Source of the DNA: Glandiceps talaboti
Taxonomy: Eukaryota; Hemichordata; Enteropneusta; Spengelidae
NCBI RefSeq assembly: GCF_964340395.1
Contig: NC_135552.1
Location: 6,682,994 to 6,746,993 of the forward strand
Direction of reading: 5' to 3'
Length of the DNA: 64,000 nucleotides
Shown: one piece after another, positions 14,601 through 25,515 of the stretch
Numbering within the stretch: the stretch's first letter is position 1
Layout of the letters: every line of letters begins with the position of its first letter
The notes under the pieces: generated by a model
What the model saw: the letters and a program-made list of their open reading frames with translations, nothing else
Told to the model about the DNA's origin: nothing
Databases searched by the model: none
Made by a program: the position numbers and the translations under genes

Positions 14601-17600
14601 TAGAATTTCCGAAAGTTTCCTGGAAGCTGTTCTATATGAACAGAGTAATATTTCTTCTTCACTTTTAACCCAGTATTATCTATAAGTAAACACTGTCTTT
14701 TACCTGCATCGGCTGCCTTGTTGACATCATAGTTTCATACTTTCTATTTGAGAAGTTACTCCAAAATCCTTTACAATCTAATAATACTAATATTATTAAT
14801 CATCTCTACTAAACTGCATGTCTTAGAAAGTAGAGGTCTTTAAATCTATCTTTTGACATGCCATCAAAGTTTGGAAGCATGACACTATAAGAAATATTTT
14901 CCCCAGCAGATCTAGACTTGATTATATTTGATAATTAGACAAAAGTATCAAAGTTTGAATAAGCTGTCTGAAACTATAATTAAGATTCAAGCAACTTTTG
15001 TTTTCATTAATAGTGCTAAAAGTTTGGATAAAGTGCATGATAATAGAATAATTATTTGTATGTCCATCATCCATGAATTAAATATGATATATCATTTCAA
15101 CCCATGTGTGCCATCAATATATTATAATGAAGCCTTCCCACGTCAATCCACTATTGTCTGCAGTTTGTTCATTTCCGACATACTTTGGTTTGTGTTGATC
15201 AGTACATGATGTATATATAAATGATGAAACATATTTCTATAGTGCCATGTATCCATAAAAGTGCACTTCACAAAATAAAAGACAAAGAAAAACAAATCGA
15301 TGAAAAAATAAGTCTGCCATACCATATGAAATTTAGTAATATCTGTATTTCATTCATTTACAACATACTAGTACATTCTTTATGTGTTGATCAGTACATG
15401 ATATATGATCAATACAATGTGAAATGTACACTTGTGTGTACTGATGTCATCACCAGAAAGTGAAAACAATCACTCCAAAAGTTATCCCAATATTGTCATA
15501 TTTAATAGTAAATGACATTATAATCCTCAAAGAGTGTTGGTAGTTGATCTCCTGTATTTTATCAATAGTTTCATAAACTTATATTGTAATGCATGCATTG
15601 CATGTCAACCTGTTATTGCCTTGTTATGTTACATTTATGATTGTCAATATTATTATTATGATTATGTCATTGTTATATCACAATACTATGTCTTTCTCTC
15701 AATTCTTAATATTATTATTATTTCAAATTTAATGTGGGATTTATTTATGAATATTTGTATCATAATTTTGATAAGGTAAATTTGTAGTAAATTTGCCTGC
15801 AACTTAACTTGATGAACTGTTACAAAATAGTGTATGTATAGTACAGTGTTCATATGCTTTGATTTAGTCTCGGGGGGGGGGGGGGGGGGGGGGTGTAGGG
15901 GGGGGGATTGGGGTCAACAATTGGTGTCTAGGGCAAAAAAATGTTCAGTAAAACTATTTTTCTAACCCAGTGTTCTTTCATGGTTATGTAGTTCTTATGA
16001 AAATGGCTGCAAAATTTAGTATCCTGCATATGATGCATGGTCGCATGCACTATTCACCAATTTGTAACAGTTCACAGATAAGTCTTGTAGTATATTTAAT
16101 TTATAATATTAAATTTTGCATGATGTATTATGATAAGGTACCTAGAGGGTACTGATGATATGACTTTTATGTTTTTGTCATAGGAGATACTAGAGCCACT
16201 CCCTAAGCATCCAGAGAGAGTGTATAAAGTGGTATTTGTTGGTGACAGTGGTGTTGGTAAAAGTAGTTTCATCCACAGATTCTGTAATGATTCATTCAAG
16301 TCCAACTTTAGTGCAACTATAGGTAAGTATGACGATGAACTAATATTCACAGAGTAGACACAATTGTTATTCAAAACACCAGTATTCTTTATTTCTTGAA
16401 AATTTGTAATTTAATCGAACTCTGCCATTCTTGTACTCCAGCATTATGGTCAATTTAAATAACTCTCTGTTTTGAAGCAACCATTGCCAAATAAGTGGTT
16501 AGGGGCTGTACACTACAACTATTGCCAATAATAATAAATGTTGATTTTTAGCACTTTCCCACTCTGTGCTCAAAGCGCTTTACAGTTATTACCCCTGGCA
16601 CGGATCTATAGCAGCACAATGGCCCATTACTTCCTCAACTCCCTGGGGAGCATACAGTCCAATTCAGCCTCTATAAGTGCATAGGATTACAGCATTCACA
16701 TTGCAACCTCTATCCTACCAGGTCCCCAATTGTACAGCTGGGTTGACTGAGGCACATTCATGGTTCAAATCTTGCCCAAGGACTTTAGCCATTCAGAAAC
16801 AAACGGGCGGCGACAGGGCTCAAACCTGCAACCTGCAGATTCCTAGCCGGCCACTCTAACCATTCACCCAAAATGACTCCAATAATATATGGTTGTTTAT
16901 AGTCCAGTCTCACAATGGCCATTACCATGGCAAGGACTGTGTATTTGTTTTATAAAAAACATACATATAATTATCACTGGCAAGCTAAGTTTTCCATTTA
17001 CCAAATAAATTACATGTACATCTGCATGTAATCAATATTTTTCAGCTTTGAGAAAATTGCATTGTTTTATGAGAACAACTTTATTAGACATTGAAACATC
17101 AATGCTGTATTTTTATTCTTGTAGGTGTTGATTTTCAAGTGAAAAATGTGATAGTTGACCGTAAAATGGTAGCATTACAACTATGGGACACAGCAGGACA
17201 GGAAAGATTCCGTAGTATTACTAAACAATACTTTCGTAAAGCTGATGGTGTTTTAATACTATATGATGTGACTTCTGAAAGTAGTTTTACCAGCGTAAGG
17301 AATTGGATGGCTAGTGTTCAGGTACAGAAGCATTAGATTGTTAAATACCAGTGATTACTTGTGATATCGATGCATGCACACATGTTCATTTGGCATTTGC
17401 ACTGGTACAGTTACTGTAGTGAAGTACCTAAAACATTGTTGCTTATGGTTACCTGTATGCAAACATTAGAATGATCAGGTGTGCATGAAATCATGTGAAC
17501 CTGCAGTTGTATATTTACTGTATGTAAATGATTGAATTAAAGTGGTACAAAATGAGTTCATAAGCCTTTTACTATCCACATTCCAGTATAATGTTAATGT

Positions 17601-18904
17601 CATATTGCATGTCTTCGATATCATCTGTCATAATGATTGTCTTCTGGCATTGTTAGAAGAGTTGAATTCATTACATAGTGGGAGTTACCTGAACGTTTTT
17701 TGTTATGTATCAAAAATAATGTCATCGGATCATTTATGGTTATATCTTAATTAATACCAGGTTTGAGTTTAGTTAATTGCATATGGTGGTTAAATGTGCT
17801 TTAGTAAGTAAAATACTGTAAGGACCATTTACATATCCAACAAAAACCATTCCCAAATACATATATAGTCAGCTTGTATCACTTTGACTCTATACAAATG
17901 GCTGGGTGTACAAAAATGTATTGTGAATGCACATACATGTTTCTATAAATTTACTGCTTAGATTATCATAAGGGAACTCCATAATGCATCATGACTGCCA
18001 GTGTATATGTATATTTGGGGTATTTATACAAACTTGCTATGTTTTCTGCTTCTCGTTCATTCACTTTATTTGTGAAAGTTAGGGCTGCAGAGAATGGAAC
18101 AGTACTGCAAATACCCCAAGTACATCATATCACTATATAGTAGTATAACACATCATTGGGTTCTGTTGTAACAGCAGTCATTCGTTGGAGTATGAATAAC
18201 ACTTGCTTTTCACAAGCACTTAGCATTGAAAATAGCCTACTCTACTCAACAAATTAATCATACTTTGGAAATTATTTAAATTTTGTTGTTGATTTCTCTC
18301 ATTTGCTGACAGGAGGGTGTTGAAGAAGGAACTGTGACCTTGATTCTAGGCAATAAACTTGACATAGAGGAACAGAGACAGGTCAAACAGAAAGAAGGTC
18401 ACAGATTGGCAGAGGTAGGTTGTGAGATAAACTCTACATCAATCAACAACCTGTGGTTTTGTCACGACTATAATAAAACAAGTAAAAACTACTTGTATTG
18501 TTTTTGAAGTTCTCCATCAATATCCTGGTACAAGGTATATAAATCTGTTCAAATTTTATCAGATTTCTCTCTCTGTTGCTATGGTTACCAATACCAAATC
18601 TTAGGAAATGCACTGGCAGCTATATATTTATGCATGATGTATTTTTTGAAGTGATGAAATATTTTTCATGGCACACAATCCACCTCCCAGGGGTCTGCAG
18701 TAGTAATATTTATGTGTTTTTTTTTCACCTTATCTATAGGACTTTGAAAGTTTATTCTTTGAAGGCAGTGCCAAGTCTGGTTACAATGTAGATGAATGCA
18801 TACAAGCCATGGCTAGAAAACTATTAGAGAGAGAAGACCAGGAGATGGAGAAAGCGCTCACACTAGGAAATGAAATACAGAAGAAGAAAGGATGCTGTGA
18901 CTAG
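6299..18904 (+). CDS. Rab-domain GTPase of the CRACR2A/RASEF/RAB44 type (3' part)
   Basis: Exons: 6299-6637, 7374-7512, 16184-16322, 17125-17321, 18313-18414, 18740-18904; all introns are GT-AG and all phases agree. The first two exons encode a low-complexity linker: a basic KAKSR start, a strongly acidic run (EEEEEE, DDDD) and a Ser/Thr/Pro-rich stretch. The last four encode a full Rab domain of about 200 residues with every G motif: GDSGVGKS (P-loop), ATIG (switch I Thr), [10 protein letters not shown] (switch II with catalytic Gln), GNKLD and SAKSG. It ends KKKGCCD, a di-cysteine prenylation tail, so membrane attachment is expected. A Rab domain at the C-terminus of a longer protein marks the CRACR2A/RASEF/RAB44 family, which carries EF-hands and coiled coil N-terminally; those parts are not visible here. 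The [20 protein letters not shown] and [12 protein letters not shown] strings fit CRACR2A best, but RASEF is not excluded. Confidence 0.88.
6740..6846. repeat. (CTGT)n then (TC)n microsatellite in intron
   Basis: CTGT units with interruptions followed by about 23 TC units, just downstream of the acidic exon. Confidence 0.9.
8200..8550 (+). repeat. TTGGCCAA-rich element, left copy of inverted pair
   Basis: A unique-looking 5' part (from AACAGCTTCC through TTGATTGATAAAGGGTTAAT) is followed from 8382 by tandem units of about 30 bp built on CCAAAATATTGGCCAATATT. Nearly the same sequence recurs in reverse orientation at 14316-14632. The open frames across it ([10 protein letters not shown] repeats) only reflect this periodicity. 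Confidence 0.85.
8632..8681. repeat. (GT)n microsatellite
   Basis: About 24 uninterrupted GT dinucleotides, preceded by short CTGT units. Confidence 0.95.
9613..9630. repeat. Poly-G tract, 18 G
   Basis: Eighteen consecutive G next to (TTTA)n. Long poly-G runs also occur at 15872 and 38223 and poly-C runs at 50623 and 58536; lengths may be affected by sequencing error. Confidence 0.9.
10049..12012 (-). CDS. Unrecognised three-exon gene nested antisense in the Rab gene intron
   Basis: On the minus strand, exon 1 (12012-11908, ATG, 105 nt) ends at GTG/GTAAGTG. Exon 2 (11587-11526, 62 nt) has acceptor TTTAGAG/GTG and donor CCG/GTAAAA. Exon 3 (10178-10049, 130 nt) has acceptor TTTTTCAG/GTG and stop TGA. 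Phases 0 and 2 match exactly, giving 98 residues. The product starts [17 protein letters not shown], has a CNDC (CxxC) at 57-60 and ends in a compact stretch, [20 protein letters not shown] to FLEKNWCL. I do not recognise a family. The W-x-V-x-YDE-x-x-x-G-K-I pattern loosely recalls the C-terminal beta-barrel of some domesticated transposon proteins, which is only an impression. The acceptor and donor of exon 2 are weak, so exon 2 is the least certain part. Confidence 0.5.
11130..11235. repeat. Dispersed repeat shared with 13921-14010
   Basis: ACCATATACACAGAATAA followed by AAAAGATATG and the flanking bases recur inside the foldback element at 13558-14190, so this is a fragment of the same family. 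Confidence 0.6.
13558..14190. mobile_element. Foldback element with long inverted ends
   Basis: GACCATGAACTGAGTCTCAG, then GCCAAAAATAGCCATCCGAG with its continuation (about 13643-13710), is the inverse of 14090-14165. The outer ends (AAGTACCTACATG / AAGTACCTTTACATA) are also inverse. The left arm carries an extra segment of about 50 bp. The arms contain repeated GAGACTG/CAGTCTC words. No coding capacity; likely a non-autonomous transposon. Confidence 0.65.
14316..14632 (-). repeat. TTGGCCAA-rich element, right copy of inverted pair
   Basis: Reverse-complement counterpart of 8200-8550, with only scattered differences in the non-tandem part. The tandem part (14316-14460) has fewer units than the left copy. 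Confidence 0.85.
15872..15909. repeat. Poly-G tract, 22 G plus flanking G runs
   Basis: A 22-base G run is followed by TGTA and another G run of nine, so the strand can form G-quadruplexes. Confidence 0.9.
16534..16878 (-). mobile_element. tRNA-derived SINE in intron, minus orientation
   Basis: Read on the minus strand, it starts with a tRNA-like head: A-box-like TGGTTAGAGTGG and B-box-like GGTTTGAGCCC, about 35 bases apart. It ends with GTAAAGCGCTTTGAGCAC, GGGAAAGTGC and an ATTATTATT tail. That 3' end resembles the tail of widespread animal SINEs/LINEs (recalled from memory). CCAATAATA stands on both sides (16525-16533 and 16879-16887), a plausible target duplication. A decayed relative lies at 37900-38090. 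Confidence 0.8.
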
Positions 18905-19102
18905 GCAACCAGATGATGAAGACAGAGATCAGGAGATGTGCTATCTATCTATCTATCTCTATAGATACCTTGCCAAAAGTATTGATACTTAAACTAAGAA
19001 CAGCTGGGCTCTCTTACAAATATCGCATACTACAAGTCCAAGTTTGTAAAACTGTGCATAGACTTAAACACAGGGAAATAGATCAAAGCGCAGTATGGGA
19101 AA

Positions 19103-19108
19103 AATAAA
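19103..19108 (+). promoter_or_regulatory. Candidate polyadenylation signal of the Rab-domain gene
   Basis: AATAAA about 200 bases after the TAG stop at 18902-18904. Further AATAAA at 20881 and near 22876 could give longer 3' UTRs. Confidence 0.4.
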
Positions 19109-19573
19109 GTTGCACAAAGATTTCTCAAAAAATTTCTTACAAGCTACGAACTCAGTTTAATATCAAAACTGCGTATTAATTATGAGGACAGAGAACCATT
19201 ATATTAGAAAAAAAAAGTTGCAGAAAGATTTTGGGGTCAAATTTGTTTAGTTAGGTTTCAAAGAATCACAATATTCTGTTGACCAACCAAGAACATATCA
19301 TAGTAGTAAATCAAATCTGATAATGATACTGTTATCAATTATTTGGTCATGATTTAATTAAAAGAAAAATAATAGTTCTATGGTAAGTAGAAATTCAAGT
19401 GATCTCACATATTGCGATGTTAAACAAGTAAAAAAAGTAGACTGTACTTTATATTTGCTAGAACATCTTGCCCACTGGACAAATTGATACATCATGTATT
19501 AAACATAGTATAAGTAACAACAAAGTACTAGTCTGATTTGTCATGAAAAAGTCATTCATTTTCTCTGAACTGT

Positions 19574-19616
19574 GCCCTCTAATGGTATCAAAATTACACT
19601 TGTCACTAGAGGGCGC
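19574..19616. promoter_or_regulatory. Two divergently oriented CTCF-like motifs
   Basis: TCACTAGAGGGCGC on the plus strand (19603-19616) and CCATTAGAGGGC on the minus strand (19585-19574) resemble the bilaterian CTCF core CCASYAGRKGGC. They may instead be a repeat, since AGAGGGC words also occur near 34300, 36506 and 44824. Confidence 0.3.
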
Positions 19617-19978
19617 TATTACATTCGTGACAGGATTTTAGACCTGTGATCAAGATTATTTGTCTTGACAACTTGGTAAATCTTTCTTCATTAATAGTAC
19701 CGTTATATATCTGTAAGTTCTCTTCATAGTATGCTTTAATTCTGATTTTAAAATATTTTTTAAGGAAAGAGGGACAAAACTGTCTCAGCAATTCATATGA
19801 AACTTTTTTTTTTCACCAGTGCATTCATTGTGTGCCTTATACAAAGCAAAGTCTTCCCTTATTTAGAATGTAAATATATCTGTATTCTACTTGACAGTGT
19901 CTTTTCACTCACTCATGCATACATGCTAATTAGTATGATTTAAGAAGTTAAGATTTTGTGACATTATTGTTGTTGTCT

Positions 19979-19979
<1 letters not shown>

Positions 19980-20013
<34 letters not shown>
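19980..20013. repeat. (GTC)n microsatellite
   Basis: About eleven GTC units, a CpG-rich triplet tract in otherwise AT-rich DNA. Confidence 0.95.
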
Positions 20014-20134
20014 TTTATTATTGTCATGGTTTGAGAGTACTGAATACTTTATATGGATAGTTACTTTATTTATGTTTATTTAATGCACTTTAAAGTTGTA
20101 CTTTATTTCTAGTGGTACTATTACATGTATGTTT

Positions 20135-20265
20135 GTTTCAAAGGTCAGTAATATGTCAAAGGTCAGAGTTCACCATTTTGAAAAAGTTGGGTCAAAGGTC
20201 AGGACTTACTTTCAAATGACAGGACATTTTAAAAGTCAGGAGTCCTTTTCAGAGGTCAGAGGTCA
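20135..20265 (+). promoter_or_regulatory. Cluster of AGGTCA half-sites in DR1 arrangement
   Basis: AGGTCA occurs at 20142, 20160, 20196, 20253 and 20260, all on one strand. GGGTCA-A-AGGTCA (20189-20201) and AGGTCA-G-AGGTCA (20253-20265) are classical direct repeats with one-base spacing, the site used by RXR/HNF4/PPAR-type nuclear receptors. ATGTCA-A-AGGTCA (20153-20165) is a weaker one. It lies in the presumed 3' UTR region, so a role in transcription is inference; it may be a simple degenerate repeat. Confidence 0.45.
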
Positions 20266-21639
20266 TCACAAATAGTGCCAGCTTGATTGCCATAGATAAA
20301 TATTTAAAATAAGAAGTTAAAACAAAATTTTATATAAATTCAATATATGAAAAATGTAGTGTATGGTTCAGTTGGCCTAGAAAGCATTGTAAATCATACT
20401 TACATTTTAAGTATTAACCATGTACATACTTGTGTGCCTTATACCAAACTTTGAGGATTAAATTACCAATAATGTCATGACGTTTTCAATCCTTTGCTGC
20501 CATCCCCAAACACCATTAGTCTTCCACCATCCACCAATATGTGCCTAAGTTTCTCATACTTGGAAACTGTGAATATAAATTACCTTACAAATAAACCAAT
20601 CACTGATTGGTTGACAGAGTATTTATTACAATTCAGGCTTTATTTAACCAATCAGGACAAGACTTGGAACTTAATACTTTTCAGTTGTTACATTTCATAA
20701 TTTAACCAATCAAAATGTGTCTTGCAGTCAGTCACTTCATCCCATATCATATCAACCAATCAAGACCTGGCTTGCATCATAAGAAAGCTAGTTAGCCAAT
20801 GCCATGTGCCTTATTAAAATGAGAGTAATTTGAAAAAAATATTATCTAGATTAGACAGTACTTAGAAGAATTAGAATGACAATAAAGAGTGCCTTATTTT
20901 AGATTGTAGTATTAATGTTAGACCAGTACTTAGAAGAATTAATTGTTATGATCTCATTACTCACTATAGTAATAAGTATCTTACAGACTAGCTTGCAGAA
21001 CATCATACTAATATACAGTACCACACCATTTTTTGGACCAAAAATTAACTTTTTAAGTGCACATTTCTGATATTTCCAGCCACTGTTTCTAGAAAGTGAA
21101 CATTTGAATATTGTAAATCTGGAATGTTTGCTAAAGACTTAGTTTCGTGTATTTTGCCAGAAATAATATAAAAATAAGTAGTTACTAAAATGTCTCTTTG
21201 TACCTAAACAATGCACAAGGCTTAGTAATTCATAAAAAAAAATCAGTCTTTGAGAATTAGTTGAAGACTGAAAAATCACAATTTTCTGTGGGTGAAAGTG
21301 TCCAGGTTTATGTTAATAGTATGTATATCAGCACAAACGCAATAGATTTAAACATGAATTTGAATAATGGACCACAAATTAAAACAGCTTGTCAACACGC
21401 ATTAGTTCAACCACTAATGAGTGTGGTTTAAGACACCATGCATAGTTATAGTTATAAGCTAAATTAATCTAAATGAAAGAGTGACAGCTAAAGTGATGTT
21501 AGTGTGAATTACATTTGTACAAGTTTATTTATCAGTTTGCACATTTTATATGGGACGATAGTTTCACTGCATCACCTGTATAAGTATTTTTCCCATGACT
21601 CTTTACACTATAGAGTATGTTGGAACTTGCCTGAGACAT

Positions 21640-22110
21640 ACAAACTTGCCTAATTAGTTTGCAATATGTACTGTACATTATACAAACTTGCCTAATTTAG
21701 TATGCAGTATACCATACATTATACACATTGCCTACTTAGTATGCAGTATAGCATACATTATACAAAATTGCCTAATTAGTATGCAATATGTACTGTACAT
21801 TATAAAAACTTGCCTAATTTAGTATGCAGTGTACCATACATTATACACATTGCCTACTTAGTATGCAGTATGCCATACATTATACAAAATTGCCTAATTA
21901 GTATGCAATATGTACTGTACATTATAAAAACTTGCCTAATTCAATATGCAGTATTCCATACATTATACAAATTGCCTAATTAGTATGCAATACACAATAT
22001 ATTGTATAAAATTGCCTAATTAGTATGCAGTATACCATACATTATACAAAATTGCCTAATTAGTATGCAGTATACCATACATTATACAAAAGTGCCTAAT
22101 TAGTATGCAA
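21640..22110 (+). repeat. About 40-bp satellite with 122-bp higher-order unit
   Basis: Units of 39-43 bp carry ACATTATAC, TTGCCTAATTAGTATGCA and (G/A)TATACCATAC. Three variants alternate: one with GCAATATGTACTGTAC, one with ACACATTGCCTACTTAG, one with AAAATTGCCTAATTAG. The first variant starts at 21661, 21783 and 21905, exactly 122 bp apart. The right part (from about 21960) is a simpler array of the third variant. Confidence 0.9.
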
Positions 22111-24420
22111 TACACTTTACCTTCTTGAGTACAGCATCATCAAAGAATAGTCATAATTTTCTTTTAAAAACCATAAGTGCAATTACAACTTTCAGGGTAG
22201 AATTACTGTTTTCATTGACATTACTGGGAAATAGCATTTGAGGAAAATATTTACTTTTAATGTTTCAAGATTTTGAACCCACTGGCTGGCTCTGTCTAGA
22301 AGTGAATATATTTGCATAAATTGTATAATTTGTAGTATTATGAATAATGATATATTATACAAAAATATTGACATGTAGGCTGTATATGTTTGAAGAAATT
22401 TTAATTCATGTTTTGAAATTGATGTCAGTGTTACCATTGGCAACAATATGCCCATTAAATGATGGTCCACAATGTTTGAATGAGAGAAAAGAATCATTCC
22501 ATTTCGTGTAAAGGTTGGGTAGCATACATTCCAGAGGGACTGGAAGTAGGGTGTGTATTTAGAAAGATAAACACAACTTGGCAGATTACCAAGTATGCAA
22601 ATTACCAACAGAAATGTACATGTATTTCTGGTACTCTGTCAAATTATTGGTATGTTTAATTTTGCAATTTTTTTCCTTTGTTGGATAGACGGTTTTATCG
22701 TAACAAATTTTTGTCAGAATTATTTTATAGAAGAAACAACCATTAAAAGGGTACATTGGTGTCATAAGGTGATGTTTTTTTGCTTTGCTTTACAGACATT
22801 AAAAATCTTGTAAATTTTACTTTTCATTTACATATGAAATTGTGTGAATTGTGTACATTGCTGTAATTTATTGGAATAAAAATTATGAAATATGGACAGG
22901 TGGGGGTTGAAACAAACAAAAGACATATGTTTTTGATTTAATTTATTTCTTGACTTTCAGGAGAAAGTAATAAAAGTACAATGACTATACATTATTGTGT
23001 TTTCGTCTTGGTATTCTTTAGCAGATTCAATATTAATCACTTTCAGCCTGCAAAAATCACTTCACCAAATTCTTATTTTTCTGTTATTTTTGGCAGATTT
23101 CAACTTTATTTTAGACCAAAGTTTTAGACATAACTGTTGTGAATACATTGGTATCAAATTTACAGGGAGAGATGATTACATTTGTAACAAATACCTATTA
23201 TTTGCTTCATTTATTAACCCTTTCAAATACAACCTGCTTTCCGCCAAAACTATGCAATTCTTAGTAATGAATATTTGTACTCCTGGACCAAGAAATTTTT
23301 GACTCTCTTAAGAGTTGAAATTTTCATTACCAGTATGAACCCAGAGTCCATGAACATTCATTCTTACACATTTCTTCTGAACCTCTCCAATTTTTTTAGA
23401 GAAATCAATTCAAAATTTTTCTCAAAATTAAAAATTAAGGGTTTAATGGTATGATACAATGCCATGACACATCTAAAGAATACTATCACTAACAAAGACA
23501 AGAAATAAATACAACTATTTTACAGAAAGGAGTCCAGCTAGCTGCCAATATAATCAAAAGGCATTAAAGAAATAAATAAAATGCTGTTAGTGCTTTCAGC
23601 AAGATGCCATTGTTTCAAAATGAATTCAACTTGTACTGGAAGACATAATTTGGATGTAGTACAGACAAGCCATAGACATTGGTCTCTCTCCAATGTATAC
23701 ATGTACAGTCAAACCTATTACCTGAACTATGTTCCTGATGGGACACGTGTAAGATTTCACTCTTAAATATGGCAAGGTATTGATGATTTCTGTGTTTCTT
23801 GATGCTCTATGATGAAAGAGTATGTTTGAAACAATGGCACCACAAATTTGTGACAAAGATTGAAAACACCCACACAAATAAACAAAGCTCAAAAAAACAG
23901 AACATAACAAGTTTCACTATGTAAATAACAAAAAAACCCAAAAAATCCAAGGATATATATACTGCACACACACTAGGGTGGGATTTCATCCCCTTGTAGA
24001 ACATGTAAAGGCATTGGAATTAAATGGCCCAAGTTTAAATTCCTCCCGTTTGTACATCCTACAAACTATACTTTTTTATCTGTGATAAGTTTCATGCATA
24101 AAGATAGGAAGAAATTTGTCACATGAAGATATACATGTAGAAAAGATTTTATCAATTTGGCCTACAACTCAAAATATTGTTTAATTAAAGGGCAGTCGGT
24201 ATGTTACTTTAAAGTATGTTAAAAGAGATTACTGAAATTGTCTACATAATTTAATACCAAGTTTGATTTAATAGGTGCAGTGATTAATTCATAGAAAATC
24301 CACACTTCACAAAGTATGAATTCACGTTCCTACTTTTTACATAGCATAAATGCTGTACTGTACCTAATACATACAATGTACTATTTCACCATCGTCATCA
24401 TCATACTTGTTGTTGTCGCC

Positions 24421-24427
24421 GTCATCG

Positions 24428-24461
<34 letters not shown>
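24421..24461. repeat. (ATC)n microsatellite
   Basis: About 12 TCA units; the poly-Asp open frame on the minus strand is an artefact of it. Confidence 0.95.
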
Positions 24462-25515
24462 TTGAGCTCACTTGGGCAGTTTTGACAATTTGTCTCCATT
24501 GAATATTAGCATTGAATGACAGTAATAAAACACTAACAATGTATATGGAGATTAAAACCAGCAAAGCAAACAAACTATTTTGCACTGATAACTGTAAGCA
24601 TTACAAAGTATTGCATTAACTATGTAACTATGGTATCACACAACATACATCTCATAGAAACCAAAAGACTTTAAACTTCATAGCTTGCATCACATAAGCA
24701 TACACTAATATTTTTTGTAAAAATCTCAAGAAAGCAGTGTGTCAGCCATTATTTGGGGGAATGATTAATCCTGTTTTACTAAACTTGTCGTATTTTTGTG
24801 TACAAACAAATACCCCCTAGTAGAAAGAGGGTTAATTAGAGGAGAACCAACAGCAAAGAATATCAATATATATTAATGACAAGTGTTTCATATGCATTTG
24901 TAGTCAAGCTGCCATGACGACTCAATTCAGCATCAGCTAATTTGTCATTAATTAATCCTCTTTCCCCTACTTGTACTTAGTTGTGTACATGTACAAACAA
25001 ATACCCCCTTGGGAGGAAGACCATTAAACATTGCATTGTTAGTCCTAATAACCCAACACACTGTTACATGCATGAGTCAGGTTCAACAAAAAATATGGAA
25101 TATATACTCTGGTTGTTCTACGTCATGACAATGCATGTCTACGTCATTCTTCTGCTGTGTTCAAGATTTGAGTCAAAAAGCTTAAAATTGCCATTACTTC
25201 CCCTGATTTTTACCAAATATTACTGGCGATGGTATAACTATATTATTCTGCAATAGATTTCTTTGTTCAACCAGAAAATACTCATGCCCTAAGGAATGTC
25301 GCTACAAGTCTAGAAACTCGTAGTGACAAGGGCCCTTAGGTCACTCGTATTTTCCTTGGCTGAACAAAGAAAAATATTGGGGATAACATCTACCGGTAAT
25401 TACATTCTGCACGTATAGTATTAGTAATGTGATTTGCCATTGTTATTTCCCTTCAGTTATGATATGCAAGTAGGCTGAAAAACACAAAGTCCACTGACAT
25501 GATATTTTTACTTTA

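Larger units (their letters stand above)
7513..16183 (+). other. 8.7-kb repeat-rich intron of the Rab-domain gene
   Basis: The intron runs from CAT/GTGAGT to CATAG/GAGATA. It holds an inverted pair of TTGGCCAA-rich elements, a foldback element, homopolymer and dinucleotide tracts, and on the opposite strand a small three-exon gene. No further plus-strand coding exon was recognised. Confidence 0.7.
19109..25515. other. Long 3' UTR or intergenic DNA; no gene recognised
   Basis: About 6.4 kb between the convergent Rab-domain gene and GCAT without a convincing exon. It contains a CTCF-like pair, a GTC microsatellite, a cluster of AGGTCA half-sites, a 40-bp satellite with higher-order structure and an ATC microsatellite. 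Longer open frames (e.g. minus strand 22192-22608) have no recognisable features. Confidence 0.6.

Noticed and set aside
16534-16878. Functional tRNA gene
   Set aside because: A- and B-box-like sequences are present, but no cloverleaf forms; the long body and tail show a SINE. The same holds for 26370-26632.
22192-22608. 138-residue minus-strand open frame
   Set aside because: Hydrophobic, AT-driven composition, no splice context, no recognisable motif, and antisense to a likely 3' UTR.
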